A stretch of DNA of 64,000 nt, taken from contig JBGAGE010000006.1 of assembly GCA_044226865.1 (NCBI GenBank), positions 124,001 to 188,000 of the forward strand. Direction: 5' to 3'. This DNA comes from TMP-86 sp044226865. GTDB lineage: Bacteria; Pseudomonadota; Gammaproteobacteria; Steroidobacterales; Steroidobacteraceae. Shown here piece after piece: positions 1 to 7,800 of this stretch (its first letter is position 1; every line of letters begins with the position of its first letter). Under the pieces are notes generated by a model. It had not been told where the DNA came from, searched no databases, and was given only the letters and a program-made list of their open reading frames with translations. The position numbers and the translations under genes are program-made.

Positions 1-431
1 ACCGCTCTACGAGCTGTCGTTTCCGACATGTCGAACGAGTGCGTATCTTCTGTCTGCCGGGATACTTGGCAGTACTTGCAAGTGTAATCGCAGCGCAGTG
101 ACACCACAAAAATATGGAGCGAGGTAAATTGCGCGGTAATCGCCCGCTTAGTTCGATACTTCAGCGCGAGAAGCTCCAACGCGCTCTTACTATCACTATC
201 GTAAATAAAATGCTGGCTCTTTAGATCGTCGTACAGCTTTGTTCCACTGCGAATCTGATGATCGGCAATTTGCTGGAGTTGCTCGCGAGTTGTTACCAAA
301 TACTCGCCGGCAAAATTGGTCATGACGTACCGCTTGTCATCCAACGCCAGGAAGCGAAATGGTAGTAATCGGTACCCGCCTTGCTCGCCCGCACGGTAGT
401 GTTCGAGGCTTTGGAACCGTTTGGCCAGCAT
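1..431 (-). CDS. hxsB: HxsB, His-Xaa-Ser system radical SAM maturase (5' part only)
   Basis: The reverse strand reads from an ATG at 431 without a stop to the window edge, giving about 143 N-terminal residues. It opens with a YRLLPFRF segment, then DDKRYVMTNFAGEYL, LKSQHF, LALKYRTK and LHIFVVSLRCDYTCKYCQ. The last contains CX3CX2C, the [4Fe-4S]/SAM cysteine triad of radical SAM enzymes. The segment order matches what I know of HxsB, one of two radical SAM proteins in the bioinformatically defined His-Xaa-Ser system. It starts 9 bases after the hxsD stop, so it is in the same operon. The catalytic barrel and C-terminus, and the usual partner hxsC, would lie left of position 1. Family assignment is from remembered family character; the chemistry of the modification is not known to me. 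Confidence 0.88.
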   Translation of the reverse strand, partial: MLAKRFQSLEHYRAGEQGGYRLLPFRFLALDDKRYVMTNFAGEYLVTTREQLQQIADHQIRSGTKLYDDLKSQHFIYDSDSKSALELLALKYRTKRAITAQFTSLHIFVVSLRCDYTCKYCQVSRQTEDTHSFDMSETTARRA

Positions 432-440
432 TCAATGAAC

Positions 441-776
441 TTATGAAGTTAGAAGTTTCGTATTCGAGAAGGCGTAAGCCAAAATCAGGTTCCGTTCGGT
501 TTCTGTTTCTTTGGCAATTGCAGCTCGAAGCTGCTGATCCAGAACCTCATTGCGGAAAATTCCGACAAATGAGTTTGAGTCCAACTCGATTGAGGAGCTT
601 AGGGGCCTGAAAGCTGCCGTAATGGCTGTCGTCGTCTGATGGAATTCAAACGAGCAAAGGTTTGTGAATTTTAGTGCCGCACGCTGGACTGACTCCATTG
701 TGAATGCAGTCGGATCAAAACTAACCGTTTGCAGTTGCGCATCGGGTGCGGTATCCAACGCTGCACCTACGTTCAC
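441..776 (-). CDS. hxsD: HxsD, His-Xaa-Ser system accessory protein
   Basis: A 111-residue soluble protein with no signal peptide. It has the features I associate with HxsD: an N-terminal VSFDPTAFTMESVQRAALKF stretch, a central beta-rich part, and a C-terminal VLDQQLRAAI...ETE..RNLILAYAFS block. HxsD is a small conserved companion of the radical SAM maturases HxsB and HxsC, and its molecular role is unknown; recognition of the HxsA peptide is a guess. The ATG at 776 lies 20 bases after the hxsA stop and the stop at 441 lies 9 bases before hxsB, so hxsA-hxsD-hxsB look co-transcribed. Base composition is lower in GC than the rest of the window, in keeping with horizontal acquisition. Confidence 0.87.
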   Translation of the reverse strand: MNVGAALDTAPDAQLQTVSFDPTAFTMESVQRAALKFTNLCSFEFHQTTTAITAAFRPLSSSIELDSNSFVGIFRNEVLDQQLRAAIAKETETERNLILAYAFSNTKLLTS

Positions 777-796
777 AACACTCCCCGCAGGGCCGC

Positions 797-1069
797 CTAG
801 CCAGCGTAGGAAGTATGCGAACTATGAGACGCGTGTGATGCGTGAGAAGCGTGTGATGCGTGAGAAGTGTGCGAAACGTGCTGAAACTGCAACGCCGCAG
901 GCGCGGTGCTTGGTGCAATCAAGAAGTCGGCAGCAATTGTTGGCGGCACATCGCCTTTCAACTGGAGTTCGGCGCTTTGACTCACGCTTGGCACGGCCCC
1001 TAAGAGGGTCGCGGCTAACGCCGTCGTACCAGCCAAGAATTTCCATCGTTTCTTCTGGTCAAATTCCAT
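797..1069 (-). CDS. hxsA: HxsA-type His-Xaa-Ser repeat peptide (modification substrate)
   Basis: A 90-residue precursor-like protein. Residues 1-33 look like an export signal: basic start DQKKRWK, hydrophobic core FLAGTTALAATLLGA, then SVSQSA. A short linker leads to eight uninterrupted His-X-Ser triplets at about residues 64-87 (X = V, T, A, A, A, A, S, T), ending TyrAlaGly. HxS repeats define the HxsA family, the presumed substrate of the HxsB/HxsC radical SAM pair. This copy is short and lacks the extra folded domain of longer HxsA proteins, so it may belong to one of the alternative HxsA subfamilies. The repeat DNA is itself repetitive (821-890). The ATG at 1069 has a weak upstream GGGTGA. 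Peptide identity is strong; export and modification are inference. Confidence 0.85.
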   Translation of the reverse strand: MEFDQKKRWKFLAGTTALAATLLGAVPSVSQSAELQLKGDVPPTIAADFLIAPSTAPAALQFQHVSHTSHASHASHASHASHSSHTSYAG

Positions 1070-1374
1070 ATGTCACCCGTAGGTAGGCCAGACGACTCGG
1101 AGTGTACGCCTCTGAAACCCGGCCCGATAGCACATCGCTTCACATTTCCGGTAATGATGCGACGCAAAAGGTCTTCGAGGTTAGTGCGTATAATTGTTCT
1201 TTTCGAACGGCTGACGCGCGCAACTGATCAAATATGTTTAGTGCTTCTCGGCCGGCTGGCGGAACGATGAATCGGAGGCTCCTCTTGATCGCAAGGAAGG
1301 TGGTAGGCGACGTACAGTAGCGAGCACGAACTTCCAATTCATACATGCTTGCGGCAGAAGGGCGGCCATCGACG
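1070..1374. other. Intergenic region between divergent hxsA and HNH genes
   Basis: About 305 bases separate hxsA (leftward) from the HNH gene (rightward) and should hold both promoters. A leftward reading frame of 69-84 codons ends at 1140, but it overlaps the HNH start and I do not recognise its product. I see no convincing terminator or RNA gene. Confidence 0.4.
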
Positions 1375-2157
1375 ATGCATACTGAGGAAGACAAGGCAAA
1401 GGCGCGAGAAAGAGCCCGCGAATCATATTACGCAGACAAAGAGCGATATCTTGCTCGTGGACGCGCCTGGAGAGCGGCAAACAAGGAAAAGGTGAAGGCT
1501 ATTAATGCGGCCTACCATGCTGCGAATCGCGAACGCGAGAACGCTAGGTCAAGGGCCTGGAAAGAAGCAAACCGTGACGAAATGAATGCGCGACGTCGAG
1601 CTGCCTATGCGGCGAACATTGGGCAGGAGCGTGCCTACGCCCGACGTAAGAAAAGTACAAGATATGCGCAGGACCCGCAAAAATTCCGGAACCTAGCTCG
1701 TATTGATAGAGCAAAGCCCGGTGCCAAACAGCGTCACAACACAATCTCCAAATTGTGGGCGGAGCGCAATCCCGACCGAAGAAAGGCAACGGCGCGGAGG
1801 TGGTATCAGCGTCATTTGGAGCATGCGCGCCTCCAGCTTGCGATAGCGCAGGCAACCAGACGACGCCGATATGTATCCTGGGCAGACGTGGAAGCTATTG
1901 CGTCGATGTACGCTGAGGCTGCGCTGCTGAGTCGAACTACAGGGCGTAGCCACGTTGTAGATCACATAATTCCGCTAAAGGGACGTAACGTGTCAGGCCT
2001 TCACGTGGAGACGAACTTACGCATAATCGAGCGTTTCGAGAATGCACGTAAATCAAACAAGTGGGAGTCATCGGGATGGGAGCGTCCTGGTGTTGAGACA
2101 CGAGTCGTGCCGATTTTGCCGAGCGAGACACCGCCTTTGCAGGGCGTTCTTTTCTAG
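1375..2157 (+). CDS. Phage-type HNH endonuclease with basic helical N-terminus
   Basis: About 260 residues from the ATG at 1375; an in-frame ATG at 1345 is also possible, but a GAAGGG lies about 12 bases upstream of 1375. Residues 1-150 are a highly charged, presumably helical, repetitive region rich in Arg, Ala, Glu and Asn with recurring RAW..AN and NAR motifs. The C-terminal third has VVDHIIPLKGRNVSGLHVETNL followed by N.RKSNKW, the ββα-metal HNH signature with His at the metal site, as seen in phage and mobile-element HNH proteins. Likely a DNA nicking or cleaving enzyme. The low-GC context between the Hxs operon and an insertion sequence fits a mobile origin. No phage packaging genes are nearby, so its role in this cell is unknown. 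Confidence 0.72.
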   Translation: MHTEEDKAKARERARESYYADKERYLARGRAWRAANKEKVKAINAAYHAANRERENARSRAWKEANRDEMNARRRAAYAANIGQERAYARRKKSTRYAQDPQKFRNLARIDRAKPGAKQRHNTISKLWAERNPDRRKATARRWYQRHLEHARLQLAIAQATRRRRYVSWADVEAIASMYAEAALLSRTTGRSHVVDHIIPLKGRNVSGLHVETNLRIIERFENARKSNKWESSGWERPGVETRVVPILPSETPPLQGVLF

Positions 2158-2210
2158 GTGCCCTCCTTGATCACCACATTCTCCTCAGGAATGCGATCAA
2201 TTTAGAGCTT
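2154..2210 (-). pseudogene. Remnant of the C-terminus of an M1 aminopeptidase/ABC permease-type gene
   Basis: Read on the minus strand, about 15 codons spell IDRIPEENVVIKEGT then a stop. This closely resembles the last residues of the intact gene ending at 4802 (LIDRIPEDNLVEVAGK), and the DNA of the two tails is also similar (CCTCAGGAATNCGATCAAT in both). A TAA interrupts the frame just upstream and nothing recognisable follows, so at most the extreme 3' end of a paralogue remains. The match is short and could be coincidental. Confidence 0.4.
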
Positions 2211-2476
2211 TGAACTTTCGCGGAACTGCTCGGCAGGCGCTTCTCGAACTAGATCCGAATCGCAGAGTCCAATTTGTATTCCTCCACCATTAGTCCCGTC
2301 GGCTGAGATTGGAGTGCGACGGTGGCAATACGACTATTGGTTCAAGCTTATTGAGGCAACAATTAAGGGAAACCCTTACCGCTTTAGTTTGTGTTGGCAT
2401 GCAGCTTTGAGCCTTCCAGCGGCAATTCGATACACGGCTTCTAGTCCTGGGCTGCTGTCTTGGGTAGCCCCGACGT
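2211..2476. other. Non-coding accessory DNA left of the IS element
   Basis: No supported gene, RNA or repeat is visible. Base composition is lower in GC than the core chromosome. Together with the remnant just upstream this looks like decayed island DNA. Confidence 0.4.
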
Positions 2477-2486
2477 CCCCCCGCTT

Positions 2487-3350
2487 TCAGTAGCGGGCTG
2501 ATCTAGAGTCTTCCGGCATTGTAACGGCCTTGATGGCCAACTGCTTCGCATACTGGGAGGGTGTCAGTCCTCCCAGCGACTTCTTCGGTCTCTCCTCGTT
2601 GTACTCACGCCGCCAGGCCTCGATGACCGGACGAGCGTGAGCAATGCTGGTGAACCAATGTTCGTTCAGGCATTCATCGCGCAGTCGGCCGTTGAACGAT
2701 TCCACATACGCATTCTGGTTCGGCTTGCCTGGCTCGATCAGACGCAGAGTGATTCCTCTGCGGTATGCCCAGTTGAGCATCGCTTTGCCGATGAACTCCG
2801 GCCCGTTGTCCGTGCGGATCACCGAGGGAGTACCGCGCTGTGAGCAAATGCCATCGAGGATCCGCGTGAGGTGATTGCCACCGATCGTGTGCTCGGGGAC
2901 GATCGCTACGGACTCGTGGGTCGCATCATCGACGATGACCAGGCATTTGATCGTCCGGCCCGAGGCGACGCGATCAAAGACGAAGTCCATCGACCACACC
3001 TCGTTGGCTGAACCTGGACGAATCAATGGCTGGCGCTCGCTGACGGGGATCTTTTTGCGCCGCCGGCGCCGGATATGGAGCTTTTCCAACGCGTAGAGGC
3101 GTTCCACCCGCTTGTAGTTGACGAGCTCGCCGGCCTGTCGGAGCTTCAAGTGGATCATCCCGACGCCATATCGACGGTGGCGCTGCGCCAGCGCCACGAT
3201 GCGCGCTCGAAGCGCGACGTTCCGATCCGGCCGCGGCTGATATCGCAGGGCACTTGCGCTCATGCCCACAAACTGCAGGCAGCGCCGTTCCGTCAGTCCT
3301 CGCGTACCCATCCACCGCACCAGCTCGCGACGTGCCGGAGCGGTTACCAT
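2487..3350 (-). CDS. IS3-family transposase OrfB (DDE integrase domain)
   Basis: 287 residues with an N-terminal HTH_21-like region (RHRRYGVGMIHLKLR) and an rve integrase core. The DDE residues are visible: Asp in WSMDFVFD, Asp in IRTDNGPEFIG, and Glu in YVESFNGRLRDECLNE. It normally acts as an OrfAB fusion. On this strand OrfA reads CGA AAA AAA TGG TAA, so the run of seven A at 3356-3350 is a canonical A_AAA_AAA slippery site, and a -1 shift enters the OrfB frame. The OrfB ATG overlaps the OrfA stop by seven bases. The stop codon lies inside the terminal repeat. Transposition of this element is the only evident role. Confidence 0.9.
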   Translation of the reverse strand: MVTAPARRELVRWMGTRGLTERRCLQFVGMSASALRYQPRPDRNVALRARIVALAQRHRRYGVGMIHLKLRQAGELVNYKRVERLYALEKLHIRRRRRKKIPVSERQPLIRPGSANEVWSMDFVFDRVASGRTIKCLVIVDDATHESVAIVPEHTIGGNHLTRILDGICSQRGTPSVIRTDNGPEFIGKAMLNWAYRRGITLRLIEPGKPNQNAYVESFNGRLRDECLNEHWFTSIAHARPVIEAWRREYNEERPKKSLGGLTPSQYAKQLAIKAVTMPEDSRSARY

Positions 3351-3613
3351 TTTTTTCGAAGTGCCTCTTTGGCCACCTCGTTCTCAAGCATCGCCTCGGC
3401 GAGCAGCTTCTTGAGCTTGGCGTTCTCCGCCTCCAGCGCCTTCAGACGCTTGGCATCAGAGACATCCAGGCCACCGAACTTGCTTCGCCAGAGATAAAAG
3501 CTTGCCTCGGAAAAGCCGTGCTTGCGGCACAGTTCCTTCACCGGGATACCCTTCTCGGCTTCCCTCAGAAATCCAATGATCTGCTCTTCACTGAAGCGCT
3601 TCTTCACGTCCAA
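3344..3613 (-). CDS. IS3-family transposase OrfA (DNA-binding)
   Basis: 89 residues. Residues 1-50 form a Tnp_1 (HTH_Tnp_IS3) helix-turn-helix containing RFSEEQIIGFLREAEKG and CRKHGFSEASFYLWR. A leucine-zipper-like coiled coil follows (LKALEAENAKLKKLLAEAML), used for multimerisation in this family. It binds the terminal repeats and supplies the N-terminal part of the OrfAB transposase through -1 frameshifting near its end. Confidence 0.9.
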   Translation of the reverse strand: MDVKKRFSEEQIIGFLREAEKGIPVKELCRKHGFSEASFYLWRSKFGGLDVSDAKRLKALEAENAKLKKLLAEAMLENEVAKEALRKKW

Positions 3614-3707
3614 CCTCCTGGCCGGGGTTAGACTCTAAACCCTTCTGCTACTCAAAAGCGGGGGGACGTCGAACTTCGAAACTGAGAATTGGGGCGCTTT
3701 GAAAAGC

Positions 3708-3739
3708 CCCATATTGGGTATTAAGATACTCAATATGGG
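3708..3739. promoter_or_regulatory. Palindromic operator upstream of the HTH-nucleotidyltransferase gene
   Basis: Arms CCCATATTGGGTAT (3708-3721) and ATACTCAATATGGG (3726-3739) pair at 13 of 14 positions around a 4-base loop. A second overlapping symmetry, GATAC...GTATC, spans 3725-3743. The site lies right at the start of a gene encoding its own HTH domain, so autoregulation is the obvious reading. Confidence 0.65.
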
Positions 3740-4364
3740 TATCAAAAATGTCCAGCGATCAGCTCGAGCGCCGACTCCTTCGGGAATCGCCCACGCCTTG
3801 TTTTCTAAAGTCCAGCAACGGGTATTGGGAATCTTGTTCGGAAACCCGAAGCGAAGCTTCTACGGCAATGAACTCATTGCAATGGTGGGTTCGGGCTCAG
3901 GCGCAGTACAGCGTGAGCTTTCGCGGCTTGAAGCTGCGGCGTTGGTAAAAGTCACCCGCATTGGCAACCAAAAGCATTACCAGGCGAATGACCAGGCGCC
4001 GGTGTTCGAGGAACTGCGCGCATTGGTCCTCAAGACGTCGGGACTGGTCGATGTGCTGAGATCGGCGCTGGCGCCGCTGGCCGCGCATATCGATTCGGCA
4101 TTCGTGTTTGGCTCGGTCGCCAAGGGCAGCGACACCGCAACGAGCGACATCGACCTGCTGGTGATCAGCGACGACGTTGCCTATGCCGAACTCTTCGCAA
4201 CGCTTGAGCCGGCAGCCACGAGGCTCCAACGAACAGTTAATCCTACCGTGTACTCGAAATCGGAGTTTGGGAAGCGTGTGCGCGGCGATCAAGCCTTCGT
4301 CAAGCGCATCTTGGCCCAGCCCAAAATCTGGGTGATTGGCGAAGCGCGTGAGTTCGCCACTTGA
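3735..4364 (+). CDS. HTH-domain minimal nucleotidyltransferase (MNT)
   Basis: About 209 residues from the ATG at 3735, which falls inside the palindromic operator; an in-frame ATG at 3699 would place the operator within the coding region. Residues 15-95 form a winged HTH of the ArsR/MarR kind (FSKVQQRVLGILFGNP...YGNELIAMVGSGSGAVQRELSRLEAAALV). The C-terminal half is a DNA polymerase beta-like nucleotidyltransferase with the family motif FGSVAKGSDTATSDIDLLV (GS...DxD). MNT proteins paired with HEPN proteins act as antitoxins in some systems, by transferring nucleotides to the HEPN partner. The next gene overlaps this one by 17-29 bases, so the two are translationally coupled. Confidence 0.8.
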   Translation: MGIKNVQRSARAPTPSGIAHALFSKVQQRVLGILFGNPKRSFYGNELIAMVGSGSGAVQRELSRLEAAALVKVTRIGNQKHYQANDQAPVFEELRALVLKTSGLVDVLRSALAPLAAHIDSAFVFGSVAKGSDTATSDIDLLVISDDVAYAELFATLEPAATRLQRTVNPTVYSKSEFGKRVRGDQAFVKRILAQPKIWVIGEAREFAT

Positions 4365-4794
4365 AAAGCTGAGTGGCCCGGCTGGCCCAATTCAGATTGA
4401 GCCACCCGATGCCAGGGAATTCGCCGGTCTGAAGCGATCCGCGCTGGCTCGCCTGGCAGATTCTCAGAAGCTGTCCAACTCGCTCGAGAGCCGATTCGAT
4501 CTCGCTTACAACGCCGCCCACGCCTTGTGCCTTGCCGCACTCCGCTGGCATGGATATCGGTCGCGGCAGCGATACATCGTCTTTCAGGTGCTGCCTCATA
4601 CCCTGGGACTGGGGCCGGAAGTATGGCGCGTCCTGGATAAATGCCACTCCATTCGCAACGTCGGTGAATACGAAGGCGAGCTGAATGCGGACCAGAGACT
4701 CGTGACTGATCTGATCGGCGCCTGCCTCGCGGTCGCTGCGAAACTCGATCTACTGGCGCCGATTTCGACCGGGGATGGGTCGCCACCTGCATGA
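4348..4794 (+). CDS. HEPN-like partner of the nucleotidyltransferase
   Basis: About 148 residues; a GTG at 4348 or a TTG at 4336 are the possible starts, and both overlap the upstream MNT gene. The protein looks all-helical and soluble, with RFDLAYNAAHALCLAAL and CHSIRNVGEYEG stretches typical of small HEPN-type proteins encoded next to MNT domains. The canonical Rx4-6H RNase motif is not obvious, so it may be a non-nuclease member. The likely role is the effector or toxin half of an MNT/HEPN module or a companion of the HTH-MNT regulator. It ends 8 bases before the convergent gene at 4802. Confidence 0.6.
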   Translation: MSSPLEKLSGPAGPIQIEPPDAREFAGLKRSALARLADSQKLSNSLESRFDLAYNAAHALCLAALRWHGYRSRQRYIVFQVLPHTLGLGPEVWRVLDKCHSIRNVGEYEGELNADQRLVTDLIGACLAVAAKLDLLAPISTGDGSPPA

Positions 4795-4801
4795 GATCGA
4801 C

Positions 4802-7800
4802 CTACTTACCCGCCACCTCTACCAAATTATCCTCAGGAATCCGATCAATCAGCTTGTTCCAAGGATCAATCCCGGCAAGCGTAGGCGCCTGGTCCACCAC
4901 CACCGTGAACGTCTCGCGCTCCCGCGTCAGCTTGCGCTTCTCGAGGTAAAGCACCTTGGGCTGCTCCTTGCTCCCGGCGAACACGCCCACCTCGATGTAA
5001 TCCGCCAGCGGCATCGGCGATTCCACCCCCTCGCCATCCACCTGCGTCTTACGCGCCTGAGCTTCCAGCGTCACCTCGTACTTGCCATCCGGCCGTTTGC
5101 GAGCCGTCGCCGATTGCGCCTTGTCGTCGTAGAGCACGATGCGATCGAACCCATCATCGATCAGATACTGATACTCCGCCGGCGTCTGCTCACGCAACGC
5201 GGCGACCAGGTCGCGCGTGTCGGGGTAGGGCTCATCCTGGTCGGTGGTGGCATTGGCGTAGCGATGCGCCATGAGGAAATTGTGCAGGGCGAGATTGATC
5301 TTGTCCTCGCCCACGTAGTCGGCCAGCGTGTACATGATCTGGCCGCCCTTGGAATACCACACGTAGTCCTCGCGCTCGACCAGCGCCAGCGGGCGTTCGT
5401 GGCGCACCTCGCCGGCCCGGCCGCGCAGGTAGCGGTCGAGGAAATGGCGCATCACCACGCGCATGTAGTCCTTGCCGAAATGGCGCTGCATCAGCATGTA
5501 GGCCGAGTACTGCGCCAGCGTCTCGCTCATCATGTTCGATCCCGCCACGCGGCCGCCGATCAGCTGGTGGCCCCACCACTGGTGCGCCAGCTCGTGCGCG
5601 GTGACGAAGTAGGTGAGATCCACGTCGGTGGGCTTCTTCAACCGCGTGATGAAGCCGATGGCTTCGGAGAACGGCACGGTGTTGGCGAAGGACTGTGCAA
5701 AGCTGCGGTAGCGCGGAAACTCCATGATGCGAAACTGCCCGAACTGGTACGGCGCGAAGTTCTTGCCGAAATAGTCGAGCCCGTCGCGTGCCGTGGCCAG
5801 CATTTGATCGACGTTGAACGTGTGCGCCGGGTCGTAGTACACCTCCAGGTTCACGGGGCCGGTGGGCGTGGGGTGCACGTCCTTGCGCACGGCGTAGCGG
5901 CCGGACAGATAGGCGAAGAAATCCGCCATCCGCGTCGTGCCCATGCTGTACTCGTAGTAGTGCCGGCCCTTGTCGTGCCAGTCGCGCTGCAGGTAGCCCG
6001 GCGCGATGGCGATCTGGTCATCGCTGGTGCTCACCACGGTGTGATAGGTGATCCAATCGCTCTGCGGTGAGAACAGGTTCACCCGCGACTGCACGGGGTC
6101 GCCGCGCGGGGCCATGTTCTTGAGTTCTCCGAGGCCCTCCTCGCGGCGCCGGCGCGGATCATCGAGTTCGCCGTCGGCGTCGTAGCCGATGCCGGGGAAG
6201 AAGCCCATGTCGAAGAAGGTACCGTTGTAGGCGAATTGCGCGAGTTCATGGCCGTCGCGAAAGCCTGGGGAGTCATGGCCCAGCGTGAAGCGCATCTGCA
6301 CTGACTCGCCGGGCTGCAAGGGCTGCTCCAGCTCGTAGATGCAGTACATGTTGAGCGGCGCACGGTTCACCTGGCGGAATTTCCGGTCGAAGCTTACAGA
6401 TCGCACCGTCTCCTGGCCGTCGCGCACGTGGATTTGCCGGATCGGTGCCGCGGTCTTGTTCTGCAACGTGAAGGTGCCGTTGCCTGAGAAGGCGCGGCGC
6501 GCGGGGTCGATGTCGATGTTCGCATCCACCGCGGTGATTTTCGGTTGCGGCAGGTCCTCGTACTTCTTGAAATTTCGTTCGTAGTCGGCCTGCAGGCTGC
6601 GACCCAACTTGCTGTCGCGATAATCGTTGAGGACATGGGCGTTGTAGTAGAACCAGCCGCCGCTGCCTAATGCGCCAAGCAGGAACAGTCCGAGCGCCGG
6701 CGCAAGTGACGGCAGACGCTGACGCGCCACCTTGAGCCGGCTCCCCCACGACACATCCGGCCCGCGGCGCGCAAAGGCGATCGAGACCACCCCCAATAGC
6801 GCGAACAGGCAGAACCAGTAGCTGATCCCCCAGGCCAGCGCCGGCACGAAGTGGCCATAGCCGTTCATGTCGGAGTAGGTGTAGGCGGGCACGCCGCCGA
6901 TCAGCAGCAGGGTGTTCTCCAGGCCGAAGTTGTAGAGCACCGGCTGCAGCGCGAACAGCCCGATCACGATGCCATGGCCGATGAACTTGTTCGGGACCAT
7001 GGTCTGCACGAACAGGGCGAACATCGCAAACGCGATGAGCTGGGGGAAAGTGACGAAGAACAGCTCCTGCACGTACTGCCACAGCTCGAAATGGTAATAG
7101 CCGGCGATCGCCTGCATCACGATGCCCACCAGCATGGTGAGCAGTAGCAGCACCACTTCCACGAACGCGATGGCGAGGAGCTTGGATCCCCAGTCGATGG
7201 CGCCGCCCAGGGGCAGGGCATCGTGGATGCCATCGAAGCGCGTATCGCGCTCCTTCCACACGAGCTCGGCCGCGTACAGGGCCGCGACGATATAGAAGAA
7301 CAAGGTGGCCCCGCCTTCCACCGCTTGCAGCATGAGGTAGGTGACGGGCCAGACGTTGGCGCCGTCCATCCGCCCGGCGAAGGCGCCGTTGTTGACGGCG
7401 AAGGCGATCAGCGCGATGACCATCCCCCAGAAGGGCACTTCGTGCAGGATGTTGCGGATGCGCAGCGCGCTCAATGAGCGAAATTGCTGCCACGCCGCCG
7501 CCATGCCTGTGGCGGTGTGCACGGTGGGCAGTGCCACGGTGACGAATGAGCGGCGGCTGCCTTGCTCCTGCTCCTCACGGGCGCGCGCGGCGCGCTTGCC
7601 CTGCGAGCGCACGGTGAGCTGTTCGACCGACAGGGGGAACAAGGCCCATAGGGCGGCGAGCACGGCGAGCGCCACGCCCACCCACAGCAGGCGGTTGTAC
7701 AGCAGCACGCCCGGGGAGTAGCCGGAGAAATCCCAGGGCAGGAGCTGGGTGTTCTGTTCGTGCACCGACCAGTAACGGGTGATGGCCCTGTCGAGCAAGA

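Larger units (their letters stand above)
2477..3665 (-). mobile_element. Complete IS3-family insertion sequence (two overlapping transposase frames)
   Basis: The element is about 1189 bases. It is bounded by imperfect terminal inverted repeats at 2477-2510 and 3631-3665; both begin CCCCCCGCTTT inward from the tips and end in GAGTC. The sequence ACGT flanks both ends (2473-2476 and 3666-3669), which fits a 4-base target duplication, although ACGT is itself palindromic and could instead be part of the repeats. It encodes OrfA and OrfB on the minus strand with a canonical A7 frameshift site. The layout resembles the IS407 subgroup of IS3. Both frames are intact, so it may be active. Confidence 0.85.

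Noticed and set aside
797..890. Tandem repeat in hxsA read as a CRISPR or minisatellite.
   Set aside because: The repeats are 9-base codon triplets (His-X-Ser) in frame, with no unique spacers between them.
1140..1394. Leftward reading frame of 69-84 codons between hxsA and the HNH gene.
   Set aside because: It overlaps the HNH start, has no recognisable product or good ribosome site, and probably lies in promoter DNA.
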